Positions 29,043 to 38,720 of a stretch of DNA of 64,000 nucleotides are shown piece by piece. Both the position numbers and the translations under genes were made by a program. This stretch comes from Beduini massiliensis (GTDB lineage Bacteria; Bacillota_I; Bacilli_A; Erysipelotrichales; Coprobacillaceae). The stretch spans positions 558,001 to 622,000 of the forward strand of contig NZ_CDPP01000005.1 of the NCBI RefSeq assembly GCF_000829905.1, in the 5' to 3' direction. A model generated the notes under the pieces. The model searched no databases. It was not told the DNA's origin and saw only the letters and a program-made list of their open reading frames with translations. Within the stretch, counting starts at the first letter, position 1, and the number at the start of each line of letters is the position of its first letter.

Positions 29043-30746
29043 TTAATATTCTGTTTCGCCAATCATTTCCATCATTGCTTTATGGAAGATGTTCGTCTTA
29101 TCCAATGCATCTTGCTGATTGTTTCCTTTAATTGAAAAGTAGAATTTACATTTTGGTTCAGTTCCGCTAGGTCTGGCTGCAATCCAAGATCCATCTTCTA
29201 AATAATATTTCAAAACGTTTGATTTAGGCAAGTCAATCACTGTTTCTTGACCGTCGGCAACTTTGATACTTGTTTCATAATCTTCAACGCTAACCACTTT
29301 ATATCCGGCAATTTCAGCTGGCGCATTCGCTCTTAAACCAGCCATGATGGCTTTGATCTGCTGAGCACCCTCTACCCCTGCTTTTGATAAAGCAATCTGA
29401 GTTTCTTTGAAAGTTCCATGTTTTGCGTAAAGGTCATTTAACACATCGACTAAATCTTTCCCTTGCTTTTTGAAATAATTTCCTGCTTCTGCCGCAGTCA
29501 AAACGGCTTGAATGGCATCTTTATCACGAACAAAGTCTTTGATTACACAACCATAACTTTCTTCGTATCCAAAGACAAACTGTTTTTCTCCGGTCTTTTC
29601 ATATTTTCTGATCTTATCTCCGATAAATTTGAATCCCGTCAATGTTTTTTCAACGTCGACACCATAACTTCTCGCTACTAATTCACCTAAATCAGATGTT
29701 ACGATTGTATTATACATAACCGCATTATCAGGTAAGGTTCCTTTTTCTTTTAACTGACTTAAAATATACTCCAGATAAACTGCTGCTGACTGGTTCCCGC
29801 TCATCAGCACATAGTCACCATCATGTTTAGCGACAACACCTAAACGATCTCCGTCAGGATCACAAATAACAACGACATCGGCATCTACTTCTTTCGCTTT
29901 TTTAATCGCCAATTCATAAGAAGCTTCTACTTCCGGATTTGGTGATTTTGTATTTGTGAAATCGGGATCAGGCGCACATTGTGCCAATACCGGAATCAAA
30001 TCATACCCCAATCTTTCCAGACATGTTCTGACAGGAATATTGGAAGTTCCGTGCTGCGGAGAGAAAACGATCTTGAAATCTTTTTTATCCATTCCCGGAT
30101 TAATTTCGATCGCCATGACTTCCTTATAGTATGCCTCATCCACTTCTTCACCAATATAAGTGATATATGGATAGGCGTCTTCATCACTGCACACCTCCAC
30201 ATTTAATTCATCTTCCACTTGATTCACATAGTCTACCACTTGATCTGCCCATTCCGGAATCAACTGACACCCTGTATCATCATATACTTTATATCCATTA
30301 TATTCTTTTGGATTATGGCTGGCGGTAATCATGATTCCACCCGCACATCCTAAATGACGAACTGCAAAAGATAATTCCGGCGTTGGACGCAGGCTTTCAA
30401 AAAGATAAGACTTAATGCCATAAGTCGCCAATACTTTTGCTGATTCGATTGCAAAACGATATGACATATGACGATTATCATATCCGATTGCCACTCCACG
30501 TTCTTTACCATTTGGCAAGGTCAATACATATTTCGCAAACCCAACGTTTGCTTTTCGAATTGTGTAAATATTTAAACGATTGGTCCCTGCGCCTAAGATA
30601 CCACGCATCCCAGCAGTACCAAACTCAAGATTAGTATAAAACGCGTCTTCTTTTTCTTTTTCATCCATTTCTTTTAGATTCGCTTTTAAACTTTCATCTA
30701 ATCCTTCAAAACTTAACCATTGATTGTATTTTTCTTGATAACCCAT
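29043..30746 (-). CDS. pgm: alpha-phosphoglucomutase (phosphohexose mutase family)
   Basis: A 567-residue enzyme interconverting glucose-6-phosphate and glucose-1-phosphate. The catalytic phosphoserine is in MITASHNPKEYNGYK (about 145-159), the metal loop is DPDGDRLG (about 297-304), the sugar-binding loop FGYEESYG, and the phosphate site is in ARPSGTEPKCKFY near the C-terminus. It resembles PgcA-type enzymes of Bacillota. It lies 39 bases after the HPr gene and likely shares its promoter. It links sugar-phosphate metabolism to glgC and glgP. Confidence 0.92.
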   Translation of the reverse strand: MGYQEKYNQWLSFEGLDESLKANLKEMDEKEKEDAFYTNLEFGTAGMRGILGAGTNRLNIYTIRKANVGFAKYVLTLPNGKERGVAIGYDNRHMSYRFAIESAKVLATYGIKSYLFESLRPTPELSFAVRHLGCAGGIMITASHNPKEYNGYKVYDDTGCQLIPEWADQVVDYVNQVEDELNVEVCSDEDAYPYITYIGEEVDEAYYKEVMAIEINPGMDKKDFKIVFSPQHGTSNIPVRTCLERLGYDLIPVLAQCAPDPDFTNTKSPNPEVEASYELAIKKAKEVDADVVVICDPDGDRLGVVAKHDGDYVLMSGNQSAAVYLEYILSQLKEKGTLPDNAVMYNTIVTSDLGELVARSYGVDVEKTLTGFKFIGDKIRKYEKTGEKQFVFGYEESYGCVIKDFVRDKDAIQAVLTAAEAGNYFKKQGKDLVDVLNDLYAKHGTFKETQIALSKAGVEGAQQIKAIMAGLRANAPAEIAGYKVVSVEDYETSIKVADGQETVIDLPKSNVLKYYLEDGSWIAARPSGTEPKCKFYFSIKGNNQQDALDKTNIFHKAMMEMIGETEY

Positions 30747-30785
30747 ATCGTTTTATCCACCCCTATTTTTTACTTAATCACTTGT

Positions 30786-31055
30786 TTATTCGGCAATATG
30801 CAAATCTTTGATGACTTCTTTTAACTTATCGATCACTTCTGGTTCATCTTGCCCTTCAGCGACGATTTCCAAGTGTGCTTTTGTCGGAATTCCCAATGCC
30901 ATCACACCCATGATTGATTTCAAGCTTGCCTCTTTCCCATCATAGATTAATTTGATGTTGCTGTCAAACTTACTTGCTTCATTCACTAAAGCAGTCAAAG
31001 ATTTTGCGTGCATCCCTAACGGATCGGTCACCACAAATTTATAATTCAAAGTCAT
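30786..31055 (-). CDS. HPr-family phosphocarrier protein with altered active-site loop
   Basis: An 89-residue HPr-like protein. The phosphorylatable histidine is present in GMHAKS (His16, equivalent to His15), but the usual GLHARP loop has Lys in place of the catalytic Arg17 and Ser in place of Pro18. The HPr kinase serine site LKSIMGVMALG is intact (Ser47, equivalent to Ser46). The start is the ATG after AGGGAGGAATGGAAT. The gene is cotranscribed with phosphoglucomutase, next to the glycogen genes, behind a promoter with an upstream cre-like site. It could be the main PTS carrier or a regulatory paralogue acting through Ser46-P and CcpA; the sequence cannot decide. Confidence 0.88.
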   Translation of the reverse strand: MTLNYKFVVTDPLGMHAKSLTALVNEASKFDSNIKLIYDGKEASLKSIMGVMALGIPTKAHLEIVAEGQDEPEVIDKLKEVIKDLHIAE

Positions 31056-31094
31056 ATTCCATTCCTCCCTAACTGATTGACCTTTCATGCTTCT

Positions 31095-31153
31095 ATTATA
31101 GCGTACTTTTAGGAATAATCCAATGCTTTTAACTAAAAATGTTTGCGCTTACA
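31095..31153 (-). promoter_or_regulatory. HPr promoter with upstream cre-like site
   Basis: Minus strand: -35 TTGGAT (31118-31123), 17 bases, -10 TATAAT (31095-31100). The cre-like TGTAAGCGCAAACA (31140-31153) lies upstream of the -35, the same layout as at glgB. Confidence 0.65.
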
Positions 31154-31162
31154 AAAGTCGAC

Positions 31163-31188
31163 AAAAAAAGAGGCAGCGCCCCTTTTCA
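31163..31188 (-). terminator. terminator of the DUF6465-type gene
   Basis: Minus strand: AAAAGGGGC and GCCTCTTTT pair with a tight loop, followed by more T residues. Confidence 0.6.
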
Positions 31189-31191
31189 CAG

Positions 31192-31404
31192 CTAAATCTC
31201 CACTACTTCCCCTTTTGCTTCTGTCCCATCTGCTAAATTAGCTAAATAGTAAATTGCACTTGTTTCCGGCTGATAGAAAATATCCAAAGTATCGATTGTA
31301 TTCATCTTTATTCCCTTAATTTTCAATTCCTCTTTTACCGCTTTTTCAATATCCGCTGTGATGACATTTTTGTCATGATATTGAATTTCCATTTTTGTTT
31401 TCAT
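31192..31404 (-). CDS. small DUF6465-like protein
   Basis: A 70-residue acidic/basic mixed protein, MKTKMEIQYHDKNVITADIE at the start and a beta-rich C-terminus (SAIYYLANLADGTEAKGEV). It resembles the small DUF6465 family of Bacillota, whose function is unknown. GGAGGG precedes the ATG and a terminator follows, so it is probably monocistronic. Confidence 0.65.
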   Translation of the reverse strand: MKTKMEIQYHDKNVITADIEKAVKEELKIKGIKMNTIDTLDIFYQPETSAIYYLANLADGTEAKGEVVEI

Positions 31405-31491
31405 ATAGTCCCTCCGTTATTCAATATATCTAATTAAATAATAGCACAAACCGAAGAATTAGACAAATATTTATGGAATATGACATAAGAA

Positions 31492-32655
31492 TCAATAATA
31501 AGCACGATCCACTTCAACAACAGTGAAAAAATTCTTATCTAATTGCTTCACTTCCTGATCAATTTTCTGTTTTAATTCAATCACATTGGTTTCATCTTCA
31601 GGCGGCAAAACAACGTCAAAAAGAATATTTGTATGGGTCGGTCCGCTGACTAAACGAAAATCATGAATGGTGTAAGCAGGATTAATCTTTTTAATGATTT
31701 CAATCACTTTACCCTTTAATTCATTGATCATTTCATTGGTGCTGTCAATCGGGTCCATATGTATGGTGGCATGTACATTAAAGCGACTCAGAATTTCCCT
31801 TTCGACTAAATCAATCACATCATGAATTTCCAAAAGGTCATCGTGACAATCAATTTCCGCATGCAGAGTGACAAACGATCTTCCAGGACCATAATCGTGC
31901 AACATAAAATCATGAATACCTAAAATTCCCTGATAGGACATAACCAAATTTGCAATGCCTTCCACTAATTCTTTATCCGGTGCCTGTCCCAGCAATGGAC
32001 CGACGGTATCTTTAAAAACATCATAACCGGCTTTTAATACGATGAAGGATACAAACAATCCAATCCAACCATCGATATTCCATGATGCAAAATGGCTGAC
32101 CAGCATACCGATCATGGCAGCAAAAGTCGTGATCATATCATTATAGCTGTCCTGACTGGCAGCCTTTAAAGAAGTAGAATGAATACGCTCTCCGATATTC
32201 TTATTCATTTTTGCCATTAAGAATTTCACCAGCATAGAAAAGATCAGTACTGCAATTCCAAGATAACTGAAATGAATGACTTCCGGCTGAATGATTTTCA
32301 TCACCGATTCTTTCAAAGACTGCAATGCTACCAATAAAATTAAAAAAGAGATGATTAATCCCGAAATATACTCGATACGTCCATGTCCGTAAGGATGATC
32401 CGTATCCGGGTGCTTGCTGGCAAGCTTAAATCCAAACAAGGTGGCAAGATTACTTCCTACATCCGAATAGTTATTTAAGGCATCTGCCTGAATGGAGATA
32501 CTTTTAGAAAATATTCCAACGATCAATTTAGAAGTCGCTAAGACAATATTGCATATAATAGAAATAATACTCACAAATGTTCCATAGCGCTCTCTCACTT
32601 CACGTTTATCTACCTGCTCATAATCTTTGATACATTTTTTTATTAAAAATTGCAT
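31492..32655 (-). CDS. cation diffusion facilitator, manganese-type (MntE-like)
   Basis: A 387-residue exporter with about six membrane helices (residues 1-210) and a cytoplasmic ZT-dimer domain (about 215-300). The metal site in TM2 reads DALNNYSD (NxxxD) and in TM5 QDSYNDM (DxxxD). The N-D-D-D set is described for Mn exporters, whereas Zn transporters have HxxxD in TM5. HPYGHGRIEY follows TM2. The C-terminus is extended beyond the usual domain by about 80 residues. The start is the ATG after AAGGGGGATATT. It lies after the his operon terminator and is probably transcribed separately. Confidence 0.85.
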   Translation of the reverse strand: MQFLIKKCIKDYEQVDKREVRERYGTFVSIISIICNIVLATSKLIVGIFSKSISIQADALNNYSDVGSNLATLFGFKLASKHPDTDHPYGHGRIEYISGLIISFLILLVALQSLKESVMKIIQPEVIHFSYLGIAVLIFSMLVKFLMAKMNKNIGERIHSTSLKAASQDSYNDMITTFAAMIGMLVSHFASWNIDGWIGLFVSFIVLKAGYDVFKDTVGPLLGQAPDKELVEGIANLVMSYQGILGIHDFMLHDYGPGRSFVTLHAEIDCHDDLLEIHDVIDLVEREILSRFNVHATIHMDPIDSTNEMINELKGKVIEIIKKINPAYTIHDFRLVSGPTHTNILFDVVLPPEDETNVIELKQKIDQEVKQLDKNFFTVVEVDRAYY

Positions 32656-32672
32656 AATATCCCCCTTCAAAC

Positions 32673-32702
32673 AAAAAAGTGCTATTTCATATATTATAGC
32701 AC
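32673..32702 (-). terminator. terminator of the his operon
   Basis: Minus strand: GTGCTAT and ATAGCAC pair around a 10-base loop and are followed by T6. The loop also holds a TATAAT that could serve the CDF gene. Confidence 0.75.
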
Positions 32703-32704
32703 AA

Positions 32705-33499
32705 TTAAATTGAATCTTTCACACGTTTTGTGAAAGTTGAGACATCCTTGAACCCAATCTTTTCAAGTTCTTCTATGACTCGATCGACATTTTCTCCAAC
32801 TCGATCACTGGTATGAGAATCGGTTCCGATCGTGATGATTCTTCCACCTAAATCATAGTAACGTTGAACCTGATCAAAGTTTGGAAACCCACAGGTTTTT
32901 AAATCTTTAAACCCCGATGTATTCACTTCGATCCCTTTTCCTTTTTTGATTAGTGTTTTAAAGATATCATCGATGATATCTTGATATAAAGCATGGTCGA
33001 CTGATTTGTCTTCATAAGGTCCATAGCGAACGATATAATCCAGATGTCCTAAACAATTAAAATCATCAAACTGCTGTACACAGCGCAGTGTTTCTTCAAA
33101 AAAGTCACGATGAGCTTCTTCTTTTGTTTTGCCATCAAAGAAATTTCCCGGCAAAAAGAATTCTGTATTCCCAATAGCGTGGATCGATCCGATGACATAG
33201 TCAAAAGGATGGGTCTGAATAAAGTTTTTAATATCTTCTTGGTAAAGACAGTCCAGTCCCACTTCAATTCCGATCTTAATCTTTAATTGATCCTGATAGG
33301 TCTGTTTTAAATCCATCATTGTTGCTAAATAACGATCAACATCGACATCAAACGATGTTCCCGGATAATAAAAGTCCTGATGATCCGTAAAACAAATTTC
33401 TTCTAGTCCCATCTTGATTGCCTGCTGGATATGTTCCTTAGGATCTGCATCACTATCAGCAGAAAAACAGGTGTGCATATGATAATCAATTTTTCTCAT
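32705..33499 (-). CDS. hisJ: histidinol-phosphatase, PHP family
   Basis: A 264-residue PHP phosphoesterase that removes phosphate from histidinol phosphate. Metal ligands lie in DYHMHTCFSADSDAD (about 4-18), ICFTDHQDF (about 35-43), GLDC.., GSIHAIG and LGHLDYIVRYG; the C-terminal TIGTDSHTSDRVG completes the site. It is the last gene of the his operon, with its start touching the hisIE stop. Using a PHP enzyme rather than a HisB fusion is usual in Bacillota. Confidence 0.93.
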   Translation of the reverse strand: MRKIDYHMHTCFSADSDADPKEHIQQAIKMGLEEICFTDHQDFYYPGTSFDVDVDRYLATMMDLKQTYQDQLKIKIGIEVGLDCLYQEDIKNFIQTHPFDYVIGSIHAIGNTEFFLPGNFFDGKTKEEAHRDFFEETLRCVQQFDDFNCLGHLDYIVRYGPYEDKSVDHALYQDIIDDIFKTLIKKGKGIEVNTSGFKDLKTCGFPNFDQVQRYYDLGGRIITIGTDSHTSDRVGENVDRVIEELEKIGFKDVSTFTKRVKDSI

Positions 33500-34140
33500 T
33501 AATATTCTCCTTTTTGATGGAATGTTTTTTTATTTCCCGTAATCTGATGGCGTTCTTTTAATTTGGCTTGTATCTCCTGCATGGAAATATTCTTTTCTGC
33601 CATCAAGACAAAAACATGGTATAAAAGATCATCTATTTCACCAATCAATTCCTCACGATCCTCATTTTTGGCGGCAATTATCGTTTCACTGGCTTCTTCT
33701 CCGATCTTTTTACATATTTTATCAGTTCCTTGATCAAAAAGATAGTTAGTATAAGAGTTTTCTATGGGATGTATCTTGCGATCTTGAATCCGATCATAAA
33801 CAGACTGAAATATCGTACTTAAACTTTCTTCTCCTTGAATAGCATTGAAAAAACAGCTGTAAGCCCCGGTGTGACAGGCATTGCCGATCTGTTCCACCTG
33901 AATGAGCAGCGTGTCTTGATCGCAATCTAATGCCATATATTTAACCTTTTGGAAATGTCCCGATGTTTCCCCTTTATGCCAAAGTGTCTGACGACTGCGA
34001 GAATAAAAATAAGTTTGCTTGTCTTCCAGCATCTTTTCATAGGCTTCCTCGTTAACATAAGCGAGCATTAATACTTCGTTGGTTTTATAATCCTGTACGA
34101 TTGCCGGTATCAGCGACATTTTGTTAAAATCTGGTTTCAT
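33499..34140 (-). CDS. hisIE: bifunctional phosphoribosyl-AMP cyclohydrolase / phosphoribosyl-ATP pyrophosphatase
   Basis: A 213-residue fusion. The HisI half (about 1-105) has [18 protein letters not shown] and the zinc cysteines in ALDCDQD and ACHTGAYSC. The HisE half (about 115-200) has [18 protein letters not shown] and [13 protein letters not shown]. It catalyses steps 2 and 3 of histidine synthesis. It lies four bases after hisF. Confidence 0.94.
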   Translation of the reverse strand: MKPDFNKMSLIPAIVQDYKTNEVLMLAYVNEEAYEKMLEDKQTYFYSRSRQTLWHKGETSGHFQKVKYMALDCDQDTLLIQVEQIGNACHTGAYSCFFNAIQGEESLSTIFQSVYDRIQDRKIHPIENSYTNYLFDQGTDKICKKIGEEASETIIAAKNEDREELIGEIDDLLYHVFVLMAEKNISMQEIQAKLKERHQITGNKKTFHQKGEY

Positions 34141-34144
34141 CTTT

Positions 34145-34903
34145 CTACCTCACTGGAATATTATTTTCTTTCAAACGTTCTTTTACTTCATTGATTGTAC
34201 TAACGCCATAATGGAATAAAGAAGCCACTAATGCCGCATCGCAATCCGTCTTTTTAAATACATCTACTATGTCTTCTATGCTTCCGCAGCCACCGCTGGC
34301 AATAATGGGAATATGAGTGGCGGCACAAACCGCTTGAAGCATGTCGATATCATATCCGGATTGAGTTCCATCTTTATCCATCGAAGTCAACAAGATTTCC
34401 CCCGCTCCTCTTTGTTGACATTCCTTAGCCCAATCGACAAGATCGATTCCAGTATTTTCACGTCCGCCTTTAATATACACCTCAAAACGATCGGTTTGAA
34501 GGTTCTTTTTGGCGTCGATTGCGACAACAACACACTGACTGCCGAACTCCTGTGCTGCCTGATTGATTAATTCAGGATCACGAATTGCCGCTGAATTAAT
34601 CGAAATTTTATCAGCCCCACATAACAGTACCTTTCTAAAATCATCTAAATGACGTACACCGCCCCCAATCGCCAAAGGAATCGATAAAGACCCTGCCGCT
34701 TCTTCTACTAATGCATACATCGTATCACGATTTTCATAGGTCGCCGTAATATCCAAAAAAACAATTTCATCCGCACCTTGATCATCATAACAGCGAGCAA
34801 GTTCAACCGGATCTCCGACTTCCTTCAGTCCATTAAAATGAATCCCTTTAACCACTTTCCCATCCTTAATATCTAAACAAGGAATGATTCTTTTTTTAAG
34901 CAT
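34145..34903 (-). CDS. hisF: imidazole glycerol phosphate synthase cyclase subunit
   Basis: A 252-residue (beta-alpha)8 barrel beginning [16 protein letters not shown], with phosphate loops [11 protein letters not shown] and [10 protein letters not shown]. Catalytic aspartates are in CLDIKDG and [11 protein letters not shown]. It joins HisH to make IGP and AICAR. It overlaps the end of hisA by 31 bases. Confidence 0.95.
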   Translation of the reverse strand: MLKKRIIPCLDIKDGKVVKGIHFNGLKEVGDPVELARCYDDQGADEIVFLDITATYENRDTMYALVEEAAGSLSIPLAIGGGVRHLDDFRKVLLCGADKISINSAAIRDPELINQAAQEFGSQCVVVAIDAKKNLQTDRFEVYIKGGRENTGIDLVDWAKECQQRGAGEILLTSMDKDGTQSGYDIDMLQAVCAATHIPIIASGGCGSIEDIVDVFKKTDCDAALVASLFHYGVSTINEVKERLKENNIPVR

Positions 34904-35604
34904 GCTATCACCTCTTCTAAATCTATTTTGCCATCATAAAAAGCTTTTCCAACAATACAGCCATAATTATCTTTTACCCGATAAACATCCTCTTTACAAC
35001 TGATTCCCCCGGATACAATTACCTGCAAAGTTGTTTCCTGTCGAATCTTTTCATACAGTTCGAAATTTGGGCCCTCTAAAGTTCCATCTTTACTAATATC
35101 TGTCACCACAACATAGCGTACCTTCATATTCTCCAACTCTTTTAAAAATGTCAGATAATCAACTTGGCTCTTATCCAGCCAGCCCTCCGTAGCTACACAG
35201 CCATCTTTAATATCGACCCCTACGACAATTTTTTCTGCTCCGTAAAGCCGGAGTGCTTCTTTTAATAACGTTTTATTTTTTAAGGCTACTGTTCCTAATA
35301 TAATACGGTCGATTTTTAGTTCCTCTAAATAAAATGCCATCGTCTCTTGATCACGAATACCGCCGCCTAGTTCAATAGGGAGTCGTGTATGCTCACGTAT
35401 TGAAGCAATCGTCTTTTGATTGACACGACATCCTTCTTTAGCGCCGTTTAAATCGACTAAATGCAAGAAATCAGCCCCGATTTTTTCATAATATGCCGCA
35501 ATTTCCACAGCATCTAAGGCATAGACTGTTTCTTTTTGATAATCTCCCTTAAATAAACGCACCACTTTTCCATCTTTTAAATCAATAGCAGGTAATATTA
35601 ACAT
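34873..35604 (-). CDS. hisA: phosphoribosylformimino-AICAR ribotide isomerase
   Basis: A 243-residue (beta-alpha)8 barrel related to HisF. It starts [19 protein letters not shown], with GGGIRDQET and SGGISCKED as phosphate-binding turns and the second catalytic aspartate in [12 protein letters not shown]. It overlaps hisH by 7 bases and hisF by 31. Confidence 0.95.
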   Translation of the reverse strand: MLILPAIDLKDGKVVRLFKGDYQKETVYALDAVEIAAYYEKIGADFLHLVDLNGAKEGCRVNQKTIASIREHTRLPIELGGGIRDQETMAFYLEELKIDRIILGTVALKNKTLLKEALRLYGAEKIVVGVDIKDGCVATEGWLDKSQVDYLTFLKELENMKVRYVVVTDISKDGTLEGPNFELYEKIRQETTLQVIVSGGISCKEDVYRVKDNYGCIVGKAFYDGKIDLEEVIACLKKESFLV

Positions 35605-36206
35605 GCGATCATCTCCTTAAATGCTTTTAAGATTTTCTTTCCTGTTTCTCCGCTTTTTTCAGGGTGAAACTGACACCCCATCACGTTCTCTTTTGCGACA
35701 ATTGCCGGAATATATGCCTCTTTATAACGGGCATAAGCGACCACTTCCTCAGTTGGACAGTAGGCTTGAAAAGAATGCACAAAATAGACATCTTCTTTTT
35801 CTGACAGATACTTTAATAAAGGATGTTCATTTTCAAAATACAATTCGTTCCATCCCATGTGTGGAATTTTAAGTGTACATTGAATTGGGGCTACTTGTCC
35901 GGATAAAAAGCCTAAGCCTTTAGTCTGACTGACTTCATTCCCTTCTTCAAACAAGATTTGCATACCTAAACAGATGCCTAAAATAGGGGTTCCTTTTTCT
36001 TTGCATTCCTTAATGGTATCGATCAGATCAGTTTCTTTTAAATGTTCCATCGCGGCTTTAAATGTTCCAACACCCGGCAAAATCAATGCCTTAGCGTTCC
36101 TGATTGTATCTTTATCACTGCTGATTTGAGCCTTGATTCCCGCCCTGCGGCACCCATTTAAGACGCTTTTTAAATTACCAACATGATAATCTATGATAAT
36201 CACCAT
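35598..36206 (-). CDS. hisH: imidazole glycerol phosphate synthase glutaminase subunit
   Basis: A class I glutamine amidotransferase of about 202 residues that feeds ammonia to HisF. The triad is Cys in ILGICLGMQ and His/Glu in GCQFHPEKSG. The chosen start is the ATG giving MVIIIDYHVGNLKSV, preceded by AGGTGA. A GTG nine bases upstream, immediately after the hisB stop, is an alternative. Confidence 0.93.
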   Translation of the reverse strand: MVIIIDYHVGNLKSVLNGCRRAGIKAQISSDKDTIRNAKALILPGVGTFKAAMEHLKETDLIDTIKECKEKGTPILGICLGMQILFEEGNEVSQTKGLGFLSGQVAPIQCTLKIPHMGWNELYFENEHPLLKYLSEKEDVYFVHSFQAYCPTEEVVAYARYKEAYIPAIVAKENVMGCQFHPEKSGETGKKILKAFKEMIAC

Positions 36207-36215
36207 ATATTTCAC

Positions 36216-36797
36216 CTATAATTGTCCTTTCGTTGACATTAAACGCTGATCTTTCGTCGGTTGAATCGCTTGTTTTAGTGCTTGTCCCAACCCTTTAAAA
36301 ATAGCTTCGATCATATGATGGGCGTTCTTTCCATAAAGTAAATTCACATGCAGTGTCATCTGTGTATTAAATGCAAACGCACGCAGAAATTCTTCCAGCA
36401 TCTCACATTCAAACCCACCCACTCTTTCAACCGGAAGTTCACAATGATAAACCAAATAGCTTCGTCGGCATAAATCCAAAGTAACTTGTGCCATAGCTTC
36501 ATCCATCGGCAAAAAAGCATTTCCATAACGCTGAATTCCTATACGTTCTTTTAAGGCTTCATTCATTGCTTGTCCTAAAGTAATACCAATATCTTCAATC
36601 GAATGATGCGTATCCACCTCTAAATCTCCTTTACAACACAAATTAAGATCCATGCCTGAATGAAATGCAAAGAGAGTCAGCACATGGTCAAAAAATCCAA
36701 TGCCGGTTTGAATCGAACTTTTCCCTTCTCCATTTAATTTTAGCTCTGCAACAATATCGGTTTCATTCGTCTTTCTGATAATTTTAATCGTTTCCAT
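36216..36797 (-). CDS. hisB: imidazoleglycerol-phosphate dehydratase
   Basis: A 193-residue monofunctional IGPD. Metal-binding motifs are GFFDHVLTLFAFHSG, DTHHSIEDIGITLG and NAHHMIEAIFKGLGQAL. No phosphatase domain is fused, consistent with the separate HisJ. The start is the ATG after GAGGAGG and it overlaps hisD by 14 bases; a longer upstream in-frame ATG is rejected. Confidence 0.94.
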   Translation of the reverse strand: METIKIIRKTNETDIVAELKLNGEGKSSIQTGIGFFDHVLTLFAFHSGMDLNLCCKGDLEVDTHHSIEDIGITLGQAMNEALKERIGIQRYGNAFLPMDEAMAQVTLDLCRRSYLVYHCELPVERVGGFECEMLEEFLRAFAFNTQMTLHVNLLYGKNAHHMIEAIFKGLGQALKQAIQPTKDQRLMSTKGQL

Positions 36798-38100
36798 TTC
36801 GGTTTTCCTCCTCGAATCGAACGGTGATTGAATTGGCATGAGCATCTAATCCTTCTAACTTAGCAAACTCAATGACATCTTCTTTAAAAGTCTCTAAGAT
36901 ATTTCTTGGATATTGACTGTATGATGAATATTTAACAAAATCATAGACTCCTAAAGCGGAATAGAACTTAGCAGTGCCGCTGGTTGGCAAAACATGGTTT
37001 GTACCGCTCATGTAATCCCCTAATGGTTCCGGCGTATATTCACCTAAAAAGATTGATCCGGCATTTTCAATATAAGGTAAGGTATTCATAGGCTGGTCGA
37101 CAAGGACTTCTAAATGTTCGGGGGCTATATAATTCGATACATCAAATGCTTCCGCAATTGAATCAACAAGCACTGCCCCGCCGTAATTCTGCAATGATTC
37201 TTCAATGATCTCTCGACGTGACAGAGTGTTTAACTGACGTGCTAATTCTTTCTCCACTTCATCTGCCAGTAAAGCCGAAGTGGTTACTAAAATGCTGCTA
37301 GCTAAACGATCATGTTCTGCCTGACTCATTAAATCGGCAGCAATATATTTAGGGTTTGCGTTTTCATCGGCAATCACAAGTACTTCACTAGGACCGGCAA
37401 TCATATCAATATCAACCGCTCCATAACAGCATTTTTTTGCAGTCGCTACATAAATGTTCCCCGGACCGACAATTTTATCTACTTTTTTAATGGAAGGCGT
37501 TCCATAAGCAACAGCGGCAACAGCTTGGGCTCCCCCAACTTTATAAATTGTCTCAATACCACAAACATGAGCCGCCGCTAATATCACATCACTTACTTTT
37601 CCATCTGCTTTTACAGGGGTTATGATGACTAACTCTTTAACACCGGCAAGTTGTGCCGGAACAGCATTCATAAGGACTGTTGACGGATAGGTAGCCGTTC
37701 CTCCGGGAACGTATAAAGCTACTCGTCTTAATCCTCTGACAATCTGTCCCATGATGACCCCATTTTCTTTGAATAACGACCAGGATTGACTTAACTGATG
37801 CTGGTGAAAATCAATCAATTGAGTTTTCGTTCTTTCTAAGATACGAATAAAATTATCACCTACACGCTCCACTGCTTCTTCTACTTCTTTTGCAGTAACT
37901 AAAAGATCCTCTTTACTTTTAATATCATAGCCATCAAAACGTTTAGCATATTCAAATAAAGCTTCATCTTGACGATCTATAATATCTTGAATTATTTTTT
38001 CTACAGTCTCATTGACTTCCTTATTAATGGTAGCTTTACGAGCACTGAATAATTGATCCAGAGCAGTATAATCTCCTGTAAATTTCATTTTTTCTAACAT
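36784..38100 (-). CDS. hisD: histidinol dehydrogenase
   Basis: A 438-residue zinc enzyme that carries out the last two oxidations of histidine synthesis with NAD. Signature stretches are [38 protein letters not shown] and [14 protein letters not shown], with C-terminal APEHLEV and [12 protein letters not shown]. Length is normal. It overlaps hisG and hisB. Confidence 0.95.
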   Translation of the reverse strand: MLEKMKFTGDYTALDQLFSARKATINKEVNETVEKIIQDIIDRQDEALFEYAKRFDGYDIKSKEDLLVTAKEVEEAVERVGDNFIRILERTKTQLIDFHQHQLSQSWSLFKENGVIMGQIVRGLRRVALYVPGGTATYPSTVLMNAVPAQLAGVKELVIITPVKADGKVSDVILAAAHVCGIETIYKVGGAQAVAAVAYGTPSIKKVDKIVGPGNIYVATAKKCCYGAVDIDMIAGPSEVLVIADENANPKYIAADLMSQAEHDRLASSILVTTSALLADEVEKELARQLNTLSRREIIEESLQNYGGAVLVDSIAEAFDVSNYIAPEHLEVLVDQPMNTLPYIENAGSIFLGEYTPEPLGDYMSGTNHVLPTSGTAKFYSALGVYDFVKYSSYSQYPRNILETFKEDVIEFAKLEGLDAHANSITVRFEEENRNGND

Positions 38101-38720
38101 ATCGTTTCCCCCTTCAGACGTTTAACTAACGTCAATATCTCCTCTTTTTTAAATTTAAAACTCACTTTATTACAGACACAGCGGGTGCTGACATCACTGA
38201 TTTTTTCAATGACTTCCAATCCATTGGCTTTTAATGTTGAACCCGTTTCAACAATATCGACAATGGCATCTGCAATCCCAACAATCGGACCTAATTCAAC
38301 CGATCCTTCCAGTTTGATGATTTCTACATCTTCTAATTTAGATTGGAAATAACGTTTGGCGATAGTCGTATACTTCGATGCAATGCGTTTACGCCGATTA
38401 AATTGTGTATATTTATACTGCGGATAGCTCGCCACAGCAAAGTAACATTGACCAATCTTTAAATCGAGTAAATTATAATAATCGTTAAATTCACTTTCAT
38501 CCAGTGTATCTTTCCCTACGAATCCGATATCGACAATGCCATGCTCTAAAAAGGTAAGTACATCATTTGCTTTTGCAAAGATAAATTGTAAATCATCCTG
38601 TGTGGTAATGAGCAGTTCCCGATCTTTATTTAATAAGGGATGCATGTCGTAACCGGCTTCTAAAAGCAGATGGCATACTTGTTTTTCGATTCTTCCTTTA
38701 GTTACTGCAATCTTAATCAT
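38094..38720 (-). CDS. hisG: ATP phosphoribosyltransferase, short form
   Basis: A 208-residue short-form catalytic subunit of the first enzyme of the pathway. It starts [10 protein letters not shown], has the PRPP loop [16 protein letters not shown] and lacks the C-terminal regulatory domain, so it needs HisZ. The start is the ATG after AAGGAGAAA. It overlaps hisZ by 8 bases. Confidence 0.94.
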   Translation of the reverse strand: MIKIAVTKGRIEKQVCHLLLEAGYDMHPLLNKDRELLITTQDDLQFIFAKANDVLTFLEHGIVDIGFVGKDTLDESEFNDYYNLLDLKIGQCYFAVASYPQYKYTQFNRRKRIASKYTTIAKRYFQSKLEDVEIIKLEGSVELGPIVGIADAIVDIVETGSTLKANGLEVIEKISDVSTRCVCNKVSFKFKKEEILTLVKRLKGETIC

